Origin: Patiria miniata
Taxonomy: Eukaryota; Echinodermata; Asteroidea; Valvatida; Asterinidae
DNA length: 64,000 nucleotides
NCBI RefSeq assembly: GCF_015706575.1
Contig: NW_024037056.1
Location: forward strand, 12,909,176 to 12,973,175
Direction: 5' to 3'
This document shows, piece after piece, positions 40,046 through 51,164 of the stretch. The translations under genes and the position numbers were made by a program. The notes beneath the pieces are model-generated. The model saw only the letters and a program-made list of their open reading frames with translations. It did no database searches and was not told the origin of the DNA. Positions within the stretch are counted from its first letter, which is position 1. Each line of letters begins with the position of its first letter.

Positions 40046-43000
40046 AGACAACGCTAAAATCTTACTGATTGTCATACATAACCAGAAGTGTTTTGTTTGC
40101 TACTCTATAGAAGTCCATTTTTGTGGTGACATCATGGTGGTTTAACCAATGAGGGGGTGATGCTAGATCATGAATATGTATGAGGTAACCTAAAAGCTCA
40201 AGTAACAACTCAGTTTTTCCCCTTTTTCTCGAGAGATTCATTTTAATTTACTTGGTCTTAAATTTTCATCCACACTTTTTGACTTACATTGCTCATTTCA
40301 GTAAAGATATAAATAATGTATCAGATTCAGTCTATTAAAGTGGATTTGTTTATTACCTCGTTCAAATGTTTTTTTATTACTGCACAGAAATATTGGTACT
40401 TTTTCCTCTCAAAAATAACCCCTTCTTCCTTTTCCTTATTTTGATAGAACATGGGAAATGTTCTTTTTTATTTATTTAATCCACTAGTTCACTTATCCCC
40501 ACTGTACATTACCTATTTGTTTTTATACCATTGTTGATTAATTCATGCTGAAGTAACTCATTTTTATCCTTGTAGCTAATCATAATTAAAGCATTTTTAT
40601 TCGGGAATGTTACATGGTTTGGGTATGTATCATGCTGCTTTTAGAATTATGGAATTCTTGCAGAATTCTTTGAAAGTAGTGAGTTCTTCTTTGACGCCGT
40701 AGGGGGCTACTCTGTGCTGCATCAGAAGATTACTCAACCACTTTTTTTGATGACAATATCTATGTTTTTTTAAAACTGACCCTGAACTAGACAACTTTAT
40801 TAAAACCGCACCATCATAAGACACGAATCTTCAAAAAACATTTATTGACGAACTTGTTCCTGACGGGATTTTCAATGCACAAAAAAAACTTTAAAAAGTG
40901 TACAGTATATGAATTTTTATTCTTTCTTTCTTGTCGATTTTGAGATTATCATTTTCGGTTTTGGAAATTATTGTTTCTTCCAATGCTATTCCGGTATGTT
41001 TAAATTCATTTTACGAAAATAATTATGTTTATATATCATTTGCATATAAATAGTACCGGCTTCATGTAACATGCATATTCATGGTGCATTTGCATATTGG
41101 GCTTCGTTATAGTGGTATCATCTACATATTCATGTAATCATTTGAATTTATTATTTTCATATGTGTTTTACGTTTTAGAAACCTGTACAGAAGTATTCAT
41201 AATGTACAGAAAAACTTTATTTTTCAACTCATATTTTAATATAATTAATATTATTTCGGGTATTGGAATTACTTGTGTTGATTTTTCTCATGGTCTTCAC
41301 TCATAAACATGTTCTTGTCTCTTTCGAAATAGAAGCCAATTTTTTTTTTTACCAAAACACAAAACTGCATCGATAAAAATGAAAGGGAAAGATCGAAACC
41401 TAACAAGTCCTTTTTTAGATGAACCACAAAGGGATCTAGCAAAGATAATGACGAATTAGGGAACCGCCAACATATGGCTTGATACCTCAGTTAGTACAGC
41501 ACTGGAACTGGTATTATCCGGAGGTCGTAGGTTCAAGCCCCATTCCTGTCAATTTCTTTGTTCAACTTTTCAAGTACTTTTTTTTGTTTAACTTTGGCGT
41601 CAACTGAATGTTTTATTATGTTGGTGAGCAGATAAACTTACTCGGAACTACATTTACAAAAACAAATACTGACAAGACCTTTTATACGACCTTATCAGTT
41701 GCATTACGACATTTTAAATGCAAATCGCCTTAATATGCAACCTATACAAAAGTGCTTCATTTGCCTGCCCCATTAAATCCATATCATACCGATGGACTGT
41801 ACAAAAACAAACTGACCAACAAACGGACGGACGGAGAAAATAAAGGGAATGACAACTTAGTAACACGCAGACAAAGCGAAGATGACATGACGGAGACTGT
41901 GACATAAGACAACGATACAGCACCAGTGACAAAGACTCAAAAACTTTTTTTTCACTCGCTGGCTTTCCCTCGAAACCTCGCCTTTTTTTTATAGAAAAGT
42001 TCCGAGTACTGCAGGATCTAGGAGAGAATCTCAACTTTTTGGGGGGGAAAACGAGTACGGCAAGAAGCGTCCTACCTGCTACTTGGGTATTGATGGAAGA
42101 CGTTAGATATTTCTGAAGGAATCAAAGTTTCAGCGACTGACGGTTTTGAACCGACAAACGCACGGACGAGTGACCGACGGACGAGCTACTTTAACCACAG
42201 GGATATATGAACTACTCTATATAAACATCTATTGTCAACTAGCAAATTGGTATCGTTTATTGGATTCAGTATTGCCAACTTTGTTTTCTTTCTTTCTCGT
42301 GTTTTACTTTGAGCATTTTGTTTTGCATTACGCCCTCTTTGTTGTACCATCCCATCTCTAACAACATTTGAAATCCATTTTCTGCTGGTATTTCGACAAT
42401 GTATGACTGGACTTGTCTCCAATATTTGTCTTTGGTACATGTTGATATTGAAGAGTGCAGCAGATGTAGTATTATTAACGTCTCTGTATATTTGTATACA
42501 TGAAGCCAAGTGTATAAAATTTGAATATCAGCTTAATAAATTGAATAAATTCCGAGAAAAAATAACGATTGATGTCAATATCCTCCATTATATTTAGTTT
42601 GCTTGATTAGAATTTTTAAAAATGTAATAAATTATCTAAGATGACGGTTAATAATATGGTCAGTTATGAACGGTACCTCACAACTTGGTTTACCCAATTG
42701 GCGGAACGGGGAGAGGGGCGGGGCAACGGGGGCCACCCCTCCCATGATTTTTTATTAATTGGAGGAGTGAAGACACATTTTTGTCTTAAGTTTTCAAAAA
42801 TAAAATGAAATGGTGTGTATCTCCCTGGCAAGCCATTGGCTACACATACATTTTAGTTTTAATATTACAATGTGGAAATAGCGCACGGTACTATATACTT
42901 AGTCCCCTTCCCCTTTTTGAAAAAAAATACTCGAGCCCTCTTGCCCCAGCATCCCCCCCCCCCCCCCCCCCCCCCCCTCGAAAATTTGGTTCTGTATATG

Positions 43001-43303
43001 AGCCTTTGGTTTACCAAAACCCTCTCCTTGCAAAACTTACAACAATGGAGACACGGAAGTTAAAGAAAAAAAACCTTTACTATTCCATGTTTGATGGCCA
43101 TAGACTTGCTTGAGATTGTTAGCATGCAGACGATATTTTCACTATTGTGCGCGCCAAGTAATCGAACAACTTTGCTGTTCCAGGTGCAAGCGCTCCCATT
43201 GGACGAAACTTTCTTTTGTTATGCAAATGACTGCTGTCAGCCAACATTGTATTCGGCTGTGCCATGGAATGCCTGTTGCGCACAATGCACACTGCGTGCA
43301 GCG
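40046..43303. other. intergenic stretch with no supported gene
   Basis: AT-rich. A sense tRNA-like SINE scrap lies near 41470-41560 (GGAGGTCGTAGGTTCAAGCC). A poly-C run lies at 42953-42977. Short open frames here show no domain, splice partner or unusual composition. Confidence 0.45.
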
Positions 43304-43782
43304 GGGTGCACGCCTGTAAATAGACCAAAAATCCGTCCGCCGAGCTCATAAATAAAAGTTATACCCTCAAAATATTCTATATTAGAGAGTTCTGAGAACC
43401 ATGGAATTGGGGAATTGAAGACATGTGGCACTGAACCTCTGGCCTGGACTTGGAGCTTCCAATTCTGAGCATTTTGGATGCAATCTGGCCCGAAAGTGGC
43501 GCTATTTAGCCATGTTGTGGAGGGATTCTTTTTCAAAATGGCTACTTTTCCAGTTCGGGAAACATCATTCGTTTTAGGGGTGTTCTTATTTGGGTGAGAA
43601 TATCTCAAAAAGTCAATGGTCAACCCACCCAAAATTGAAAAGAAAATGAAAGATGACATGTTGATCATCATTTTTCTGTGCAGCTTGAATACCTGTGAGA
43701 GTTCTGAGTATTTTTAAATGAATTTTGAAGTATGGACATTTAGCACTAGTGTCTATGGGAATTTATTTGCAGGCGCGCACCC
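43304..43782. repeat. 479-bp inverted-end element, left copy
   Basis: It begins GGGTGCACGCCTGTAAATAG and ends GCAGGCGCGCACCC; the first and last ~19 bp are imperfect complements of each other. It is identical to 47712-48190. It lacks a flanking duplication of its own. An antisense frame of about 120 codons stays open through it, but I recognise no domain in it. Confidence 0.85.
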
Positions 43783-44270
43783 TATAGATCCTGAGTGGTG
43801 GCGGCCATGTTGTTATGACGGGGGATTTCAACGTGTGCTTTTTATTGCTGTAAGTACAAAATAAGCTTAAATTGAGTTAAAATAAATATGAAAACAAACA
43901 TTTTACACTCTGTATCTTTGATTTTTCAGGTTTTTATTCAAAACACACTGTGGAAGTTAGCATTTACATGTAAGTGAACCGTTAAAAAAATGTAAACAAT
44001 GAGTCATTCACCCCAGTCTGTGCATGTTCTTATTTTGTTTCCATTTCGGGGTATTTTAATTGGTTATTATTGAAATCGAACACAGAGAAGGCACAGTTCT
44101 TTCTTTATTCAGACAAAAATAAGTGAATAATATTGTTTGTACTTGTTTGAGCTTGTACAAATCAAATTTTGACTTGTAATAAAATGGATGGTGAAGGGTG
44201 GACATTCACATCCAAGGTAAAAAACTTTTAGCCAATGGATTTCTGGGCTCCTGAAAAACACTGAGACAAA
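43783..44270. other. interior spacer of the composite unit
   Basis: It separates the left 479-bp repeat from the HNH ORF. It is probably leader sequence; no promoter motif can be asserted. Confidence 0.4.
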
Positions 44271-44648
44271 ATGGCCGACATGGAGTCGTGGTGCGCCAGA
44301 ATTAAATGGGCGATTGCAAAAAAGAGCAGATTTCAGCCTTCAAAAGGATGCCGGCTTTGGCGGGGATGCATAAAAAAATCCTATGGCATCATTTCAATGA
44401 AAATGCCAGGCTCGAACAAACGCACTCTGAAGTCTGTGCACAGGGCGGCTTACATGGCACACACCGGAAATGTAAATTTGCCACGGGAGTGGGATGTAAG
44501 TCACCTGTGCCAGAATTCATTGTGCGTTTGTTTCGAGCATTTGTCCCTTGAACCTAGGGCTGTAAATAATAGCAGAAAGTCTGCAAACGACTCAAGCAGT
44601 GCCAAGGGCACGATGGGTACCGGGAGTGCCTGCTTTAAGGTATCGTAA
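44271..44648 (+). CDS. HNH/His-Me finger zinc-loop protein, likely degenerate
   Basis: 125 codons from an ATG in a good context (ACAAAATGG). Residues about 27-39 have CRLWRG and KSYG; 56-62 have VHRAAYM; 77-97 have DV and SHLCQNSLCVCFEHLSLEP, followed by VNNSRKS. This is the layout of the zinc-binding loop of His-Me (HNH-like) homing endonucleases: His plus paired Cys and a C-terminal HLxLEP. The final Cys/His cluster usual after NNSR is not present, so either the end is decayed or the protein continues by splicing at TTTAAG|GTATCG. Such domains nick or bind DNA; the role here is unknown. It ends 39 bp from the 3' end of the convergent transposase ORF. Confidence 0.6.
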   Translation: MADMESWCARIKWAIAKKSRFQPSKGCRLWRGCIKKSYGIISMKMPGSNKRTLKSVHRAAYMAHTGNVNLPREWDVSHLCQNSLCVCFEHLSLEPRAVNNSRKSANDSSSAKGTMGTGSACFKVS

Positions 44649-44687
44649 TGAACAATAAATTTGTCAGTTACATTCCAAAAACATAAT

Positions 44688-46757
44688 TTAAAAACGTTTG
44701 CAGTAATTGTGTTCAGATTGGATGATGTGGCAGACATTTTTCAAACCATCGTCTGGCTTAGGATCCAGTTGGCCACGTTTATACAGTGGCCGTGTGGCAT
44801 AATACAGCTGGAATCTTTGAGAACGCAATTGTGCTCTGCGTGTTTTGTACTCCTGACCTTTAGCACGTTTAACATACTGTTTTTGTTTCTTATCCATTTC
44901 AGCAAGGGCTTTTGCAGCTGGGGAGCCTGCAGTTACTGGGCAACCAGCAGCTGCGCACTTTTTGACTATTGAATTGGCGTGTCTGTTATTCACCAAGTGC
45001 ACTGCGCTATGGTCTCGACAAGAACCATTTCTTGAGAAGGTTAGTGTGGCCTTAGGGTTGGTTACTGCAAAGGCATGGTTCATTGATTCTGCTTTTTGAG
45101 TACTGGTGCCATATTTAGTTTTTTCAAGGGCTTCTTGGCCAAGTCGTTTGCCTAGGAGTTTGATGAGAGTCTGTTCATCACAAGTTGCTAATTTCAGTTT
45201 GCCACGGGCATCGACTGGCAGGTATGGAAACCGATATTTACCACCCATACAAATTTGGGACCACTTTTTGCAAAGGCCGTGATTCCCCATGTAACATTGA
45301 ACAATGGCACTTGCTGCATTTCTAGCCATGGTCGTCATTTGGGAAGAGTTCCCACCGCTTTTTTTCAGTATAGCAGCAGCCTCGGCCTGTGCCCTGTGGC
45401 TGACGTCATCGGCAAATCGATCTTGAATGTTTTTCTTTGCTCTTTTATTTTTGCCTGGAAACATCTCTTTACTGAATTTTGCACGACTTATGGCCGCACA
45501 GAGTGATCGGTTTAAATGAGGCGGATCTAACGAATGTTCAGTTTCCATACCTGCCACCTTACTTTGCATATATGATCTCATACCCCGTGCCAGACAACCG
45601 TCGGCATCTGTTGTCACCCTATTTACAAACAAAGGTTCTTTACAGTTTAAAAGTTTTTGGGCGCACTGAATGCCCCCGTTGCGCTCATCTCCCATATTGA
45701 AGTTCGGTGGACGAGTGGCCGTGCATTTCCCTGCGTGCTTGTGATCCCTCGCTCCGTCAATGTCACATTTTTTGCAAAGTTTGTTCTCCTGGTGGTACAT
45801 GACAACATACTTGCTGGTTGTCACATTTTCAACGACAACATCTCTTGTCTGGGTGGCTGCGACGAAGGGTGTTTTCTTGCGACAGTTTCGAAGGGGATTA
45901 TTATATTGTCTGTCAGTTTCCACTGCAATTGCGCTGTGTCTCTCGTAACCCTGCAGTTCATGAATGTCTTTCACGATTTTTCTCTTGTTGCACATGTCCG
46001 TTTCATTTTCTGTGGTGATAATTTCACCACATTTGTTTGATGTACTTTGCAGGCTACTTATCGAGGGAACAGTTGTGTCCATTGCAGACAACAGCCGCCT
46101 AGCCCCAGCAGCTGCAATGCCGGTGTTGTAAAGACCAACCTGGAACGCCATGTTGGGAGTGGCAGTCCGTCGTCCTCTCCCCGTCTGTGGAATTTCGGTG
46201 AACAGTTTTGTCTTGTCAGTGCAGAACCCACACTTTTGGCAGGACAGTACCTCGGACACAGCCAAACCTCGTCGCTCCTCAGCATCTGGCATCAATGTGG
46301 GCCGGCCGCTGCAATCAGGATGTGTGCGTTGGTGATCTAGGATAGCCTGCGCTCCCAAGTCGACTGCAGAATTGATGTCGACGAACCGGTAGGCTGCTCG
46401 CTTCCCTCCATCTGACTGATCAGCTGGGCTCTGGTGCTGGAGTTCTCTTCTACAGAGGGGCTGTGGTACTGCTTCCTTATTGAGTTGGAGTTTGTCAAGG
46501 GGAGTAGTTTCAGCAGCGTTTGGTCGAAGCAGCATGACTTTCCTTGTCGGCACTGCATTGGGCGTGGTACAGATGAACCCCCGCTCATCTCTTTCAACAG
46601 CAAGTTGCATCTGCTGTTGTGTTGGCCTTGTGTACACTGTTGGTGAGTTCATCTGAAAATGACTGATTGGGGATTTACACTTTGCAGGGAATAGTTTATG
46701 GCCATTCTGGAACCAGCTTTTCTTCCTTTTGTACACTGCTCGTCCCAATCGACCCAT
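44688..46757 (-). CDS. Mutator-like transposase, intact ORF
   Basis: 689 codons from the Met of MGRLGRAVYKRKKSWF; an upstream in-frame Met at 46883 would add 42 residues, but MGR followed by basic residues is the usual start of this family. A Cys-rich knuckle (SCQKCGFC) lies at residues about 172-179. The likely catalytic Asp is in VETDRQYNN (about 282), with the second in VTTDADGC (about 383-385) and Glu in TQKAESMN (about 557). Other family blocks are KTPFVAATQ, SKYVVMYHQENKLC, CYMGNHGLC, LTFSRNGSC and PVTAGSPAAKALAEMDK. This fits the animal Mutator-like transposase domain family. No stop or frameshift interrupts it, so it could be functional. The triad is inferred from motif order, not shown. 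Confidence 0.85.
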   Translation of the reverse strand: MGRLGRAVYKRKKSWFQNGHKLFPAKCKSPISHFQMNSPTVYTRPTQQQMQLAVERDERGFICTTPNAVPTRKVMLLRPNAAETTPLDKLQLNKEAVPQPLCRRELQHQSPADQSDGGKRAAYRFVDINSAVDLGAQAILDHQRTHPDCSGRPTLMPDAEERRGLAVSEVLSCQKCGFCTDKTKLFTEIPQTGRGRRTATPNMAFQVGLYNTGIAAAGARRLLSAMDTTVPSISSLQSTSNKCGEIITTENETDMCNKRKIVKDIHELQGYERHSAIAVETDRQYNNPLRNCRKKTPFVAATQTRDVVVENVTTSKYVVMYHQENKLCKKCDIDGARDHKHAGKCTATRPPNFNMGDERNGGIQCAQKLLNCKEPLFVNRVTTDADGCLARGMRSYMQSKVAGMETEHSLDPPHLNRSLCAAISRAKFSKEMFPGKNKRAKKNIQDRFADDVSHRAQAEAAAILKKSGGNSSQMTTMARNAASAIVQCYMGNHGLCKKWSQICMGGKYRFPYLPVDARGKLKLATCDEQTLIKLLGKRLGQEALEKTKYGTSTQKAESMNHAFAVTNPKATLTFSRNGSCRDHSAVHLVNNRHANSIVKKCAAAGCPVTAGSPAAKALAEMDKKQKQYVKRAKGQEYKTRRAQLRSQRFQLYYATRPLYKRGQLDPKPDDGLKNVCHIIQSEHNYCKRF

Positions 46758-46883
46758 ACTGAAACTGCTGCAGAAATAGCTGGTTTTGCAAAATTGAGAT
46801 TGTTTTTCCCCTGTGTGAGCATGTGACAGAATGCATGTGGTCACACTAACTCTCAATGCCAGAGTGATGACTATACAGCACAA

Positions 46884-46943
46884 GTTTGGTTAATAATTCA
46901 GAAGCCAGTCTGTACAGAGAGTTTATTTCTGTTGTTATTTTAT

Positions 46944-46982
<39 letters not shown>

Positions 46983-47711
46983 GGGGGATGGAAGATAGGT
47001 GTTTTACAATGGAATCTTTGGAGACAGTAATTAGCCCAGCTAGTACTAAAGAGGCTGGGCTGTGATGGGGACAGGGCCAGGGAGTCATAAATAGGGTCAT
47101 ATAATAAATCTTCAGTATGTACTTTCAGAGAATAAAAGGCAGCCACAGCCAGGGATTAGTGCACAACATCAAGGCCCATTGTGTACAGTTTTTGATCTTC
47201 CAAGGGTGTTCATTGCTTGCAATAATTTAAGAAATGACCAAAATACTACTGTTGTAATGTTGCTTATGTTACATGCCACCATTAAAATACAGGGCACCCT
47301 GTACATTTGCATATACAAAATGTTAAAGCTGTGCTGAAATTAATTTACCCCCCCCCTTCTTTTCACCCTTGATCCGCCCCTAAAGTGGTTATGGCCACCA
47401 CAAAGTGACCCCAGATGAACCAAGAAAATAGTTCACACACATTGCAAATGTAAAAGAAAGGAATATGTGGCAAAATTTGAAGTGAGAAGGATAGAAAAAA
47501 CAACTTCCATGTGCATATTGCATGCACACAAGCTGTATTTTCCTATTCAAAACAGTAGAAAACACCATAGCCACACCCTACACATTAGCCCCTGTGGTTT
47601 CTCCGAGGGGCAATATTTTTCATTTTTTTTTTCAAAATAATGACTCTGAAGATATTCTACTTCTCCTGAATGTGGTTTTGTGTTAAAATTTGAGAGTTGC
47701 CTGCTATTAAA
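46884..47711. other. interior spacer with 38-bp poly-G
   Basis: It lies upstream of the transposase. It holds an uninterrupted run of 38 G at 46944-46981 followed by TGGGGG. A shorter C run lies at 47347-47356. The poly-G could form quadruplexes and is prone to sequencing error, so its length is unreliable. Confidence 0.6.
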
Positions 47712-48190
47712 GGGTGCACGCCTGTAAATAGACCAAAAATCCGTCCGCCGAGCTCATAAATAAAAGTTATACCCTCAAAATATTCTATATTAGAGAGTTC
47801 TGAGAACCATGGAATTGGGGAATTGAAGACATGTGGCACTGAACCTCTGGCCTGGACTTGGAGCTTCCAATTCTGAGCATTTTGGATGCAATCTGGCCCG
47901 AAAGTGGCGCTATTTAGCCATGTTGTGGAGGGATTCTTTTTCAAAATGGCTACTTTTCCAGTTCGGGAAACATCATTCGTTTTAGGGGTGTTCTTATTTG
48001 GGTGAGAATATCTCAAAAAGTCAATGGTCAACCCACCCAAAATTGAAAAGAAAATGAAAGATGACATGTTGATCATCATTTTTCTGTGCAGCTTGAATAC
48101 CTGTGAGAGTTCTGAGTATTTTTAAATGAATTTTGAAGTATGGACATTTAGCACTAGTGTCTATGGGAATTTATTTGCAGGCGCGCACCC
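47712..48190. repeat. 479-bp inverted-end element, right copy
   Basis: Identical to 43304-43782 and in the same orientation. It is preceded by CTATTAAA and followed by AGCGATTA. Complete identity over 479 bp implies recent duplication, gene conversion, or an assembly artefact. Confidence 0.85.
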
Positions 48191-50708
48191 AGCGATTATA
48201 GCGATGTAGTTTTTCATATTCGCCATTTTTATTTTCGTCACTGTAACCTCTCCACGTACTTCGGCCTATTATGGGGAAAACTTGCCACTGAAATTTTGTA
48301 GTGGGTGTGAAGTTTGGAGGACAGTACCGCACTGGAGCAGCAGAGGATGTTGTTTTCAAAATATATTCGGGAAAGTGACACCATGAAGATTTTTTCATCG
48401 CTTGAACATGTTGAGTGAGTACCAAGTTCAGATTTTGAATGCTTTCTAAAAGTTACTGACACAGTACCGCATGTCGCTTTGTTAAGAAAGTTTCCAGGAA
48501 CCCCCGTTTACCCGTTAATTTGTTGGTGTTTTTTTGCGGCGTTTACAAGTTCATAATTATTGGGTTTGTTCTGACTTAATTCCGTGTAATTATCCGTGAA
48601 GGAATTTTCGTTGGCAACGATTAGAAATTGAGAAATTTCGTAACACTACTGTTCCAGATTTTCCTCGGCAGAAAACTAACGGACACAACTTTTGTGCCGT
48701 GTTTTTGGAATGGCAATATCATAAACGTGCGGTAAGAGAATTTTGGCAACGATGTACATGTACATCGACTGCAGAATGCGCACAAAACATCAGCATCAGC
48801 AATATACGACATGCACATGTATTAATCCTTTTAAATAATCTATGCTAAATAAACGCCTGCTCTATCTAGTGACATATCTAGGTAATTTTAACTCGCTGCG
48901 AAACATCTGGTCGTTCAAAGCAGCCTTTTGTTCTCTCACTGGCAATAGGTTTTCTTTTTGAATTATTTGCTTGTCTAATTCATGACAGAAAACAATAACA
49001 GTCATTATGTGGGTGTGTCTATACCGAAAGTTTCTGATGGAAGAGGAAGAGTCAGCGGGCATAACATCTAATCAGTACACGTTTTTGCATAAACCCAAGA
49101 CTTATTAGTGATTGAATTGGCAGAACATTTTTATAGGGAAATGTATAAACTAGATATTGTTCCTTTATAATGCTGGTCAGTCTACATGTTGCCCCTTCAG
49201 GATAAATTTCAGTCAAAACTTAAAAATGAAGATGAAGGCCTCAATCTTTTTTTTTTTTGGGGGGGGGGGCACATTTTTTGCCCCTCCTTCTTGGTTTAAT
49301 GTTCTTTGGGGAAGATAACATCATCTTTTAAACGCCTTTTTTCATCGTTGTCCACAAAAATCTGCAAGAAATTCATGAGAAATGTACTTCGGTGTGCAAA
49401 CTGCCCCTTCCCCAAAAATGGAAGATATCATGTAGGCGACACATATAGTGGTGAAACTAAAGGAAGGTTACCCCCCCCCCTCAGAATTAGGGAAAAGCAA
49501 ACAATTACTGAGCTTTTTATTAGTAACACCCCCCCCCCTCCGGAATATGAGGCCCCCAAGTTCCCCCATGCAAATTGGAGCCCAGGAATAGCAACTGAAC
49601 AAAACCAGTGACAGAAACTGCATGGAACACAATTTGAAACGATTCACATGTTCCGTAACTAAATCTTTTTATTAAACATTCCATGGCTTTGCCAAAATCA
49701 CACTAACGAACAAACACCAACAATGCCCACTCCACTGGCATCAAATGAGGGCGCGCTTCAATCTTTACAATCGACAAGATATCAGTACACAAATATTAAA
49801 GATGTTCTATTTTTTGTGCAGTATTGGGATATAGGCATAAACTTTTGACAGCTCCAGTGATAGAGACACAGTGCATGTGTGAGCTCCGATATGTATCCTT
49901 GTAGAGACATTTCCACAATAGGGAACAAAAGATTGCAAAGGTCTCCACAGGGTAATAATTTCTATAGATGAATAGGTCTCCACAAGGTTTTCACGAAAAA
50001 GATATATGGATTTTACTCAAAAACTAGGAATTCCAAGGTGGGTTGATCTGTCGCAAATGGAAGAGTTTTAGAAAAGGGATATTAAGTCCGAATTTTAGCC
50101 AAGGAAATTAATTCTGGTTGAAATAAGAGCATTTTGAAACTTCACTTTCAAACTCGAAAACTTTACTACACGAGAGCAAAGAAATGTCTCCACAAGGATA
50201 CAAATTTGAGAATGTGTGCACTGTTTTAAGCGTGTGTCTGTAGTGGTCTGCATTTACGGGTAGTACATGAACTTGGTGCTCGTAAAAGATGGTCTTATCA
50301 AAACTGAAGGTGTTGGGAGGGCTTTTGCACGCATACGAGGAAAGCTTATCCCGAAAGAAAAATTGTCCAATCTTAATGTGCACATGCACAGTTGGAAAAC
50401 CGTACTGGATTATTGTAACAGGGGTTCCTGTGTACTAAGTCCATAGGCCCATCAACTCAATTGTTTGTTTTTCAAGTAACAAATAAGTTAGATTGCATAT
50501 TCTACTTCATAGTATGTTCTGTATTTGAATTCCATTAAAAAAACAACCACACAATTAAAGTTTATGATTACATGTATGTTCATTAACGTTAAGAGCTTCA
50601 GTTCTCCAAATACTGTATAAACACCAAATGCTTCAATTACTATACATGTACATGCAACTCTATGAAAATCACAATAATATTTTTAAGTTGTATTATTTGA
50701 AAACAAAA
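48191..50708. other. intergenic stretch, possible IF1 3' UTR at its right end
   Basis: No gene is recognised. A - strand AATAAA at 49668-49673 (AATAAAAAGATTTAG) is an alternative poly(A) signal for the IF1 gene, which would give a 3' UTR of about 1.3 kb. G and C runs lie at 49259-49268, 49471-49480 and 49530-49538. Confidence 0.4.
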
Positions 50709-50714
50709 TTTATT
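50709..50714 (-). terminator. candidate poly(A) signal of the IF1 gene
   Basis: AATAAA on the - strand, about 290 nt after the IF1 stop codon. It is a plausible proximal cleavage signal; a second AATAAA lies at 49668-49673. No transcript evidence is available. Confidence 0.4.
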
Positions 50715-51002
50715 ATCTTTTCAGAGGCTTTGCCTCACAAACGTTGAAAAAGGAGCTTTTTTGAATAGAAAGTTGAAAATGAAATTCACAATTTTCAGTT
50801 TACCTTAGCGTTACAAATCTTGTTTATGAAAGGAACTTTCAAACTTGATATGATGTGATATGATGTGTTTCATGCACAAATAACTAGGGTGAAATGATCA
50901 GTAGTTTTAAAGTTGAAATTTTTGCAACCAAACTGTGATGAAAATGGCACATTGAATGGTGCCGTTAAAGAAATTCACAGCAAGCTTGAATCACAACAGT
51001 AT

Positions 51003-51164
51003 CTAATCGCTATCGCTACTGGAACCCTCTCCCCGTGAAGCGTCGATCTCCTTCCGACGCTTTTTTAGCCGTTGGATTTCCTCGCTGTGGCGGTTTATTT
51101 CCCGCTCGTGGGCCTCAATCTCCTCGTCGTGGTGTTTCTTGAGGGCTTTTAGCTGCTCTGCTTG
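51003..51164 (-). CDS. ATP5IF1: IF1 exon 4, dimerisation coiled coil and stop (162 nt)
   Basis: Acceptor CAACCACAG ending at 51165. It encodes QAEQLKALKKHHDEEIEAHE, REINRHSEEIQRLKKRRKEI, DASRGEGSSSDSD and TAG (51005-51003). The heptad pattern and KKHH match IF1. The acidic Ser tail is not in the human protein. Confidence 0.94.
   Translation of the reverse strand, partial: QAEQLKALKKHHDEEIEAHEREINRHSEEIQRLKKRRKEIDASRGEGSSSDSD

Larger units (their letters stand above)
43304..48190. mobile_element. composite 4.9-kb transposon-like unit
   Basis: Two direct repeats of 479 bp, identical base for base by my reading (43304-43782 and 47712-48190), enclose 3.9 kb. The interior holds an HNH/zinc-loop ORF (+) and a Mutator-like transposase ORF (-). 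Each repeat has its own inverted ends (GGGTGCACGCCTGTAAAT / complement GGGTGCGCGCCTGCAAAT). The outer flanks share AGCG (43300-43303 and 48191-48194); the inner flanks (TATAGATC and CTATTAAA) match neither each other nor the outer flanks. This is what transposition of the whole assembly would leave, but 4 bp can match by chance. The repeat may alternatively be an unrelated MITE captured twice. Confidence 0.6.

Noticed and set aside
44661..46646. Several + strand open frames of 60-127 codons
   Set aside because: Shadows of the - strand transposase ORF, without protein features of their own.
43304..48190. LTR retrotransposon, because of identical direct repeats
   Set aside because: The repeats lack TG...CA ends and have internal inverted termini. 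No primer-binding site, polypurine tract, gag or reverse transcriptase lies between them.
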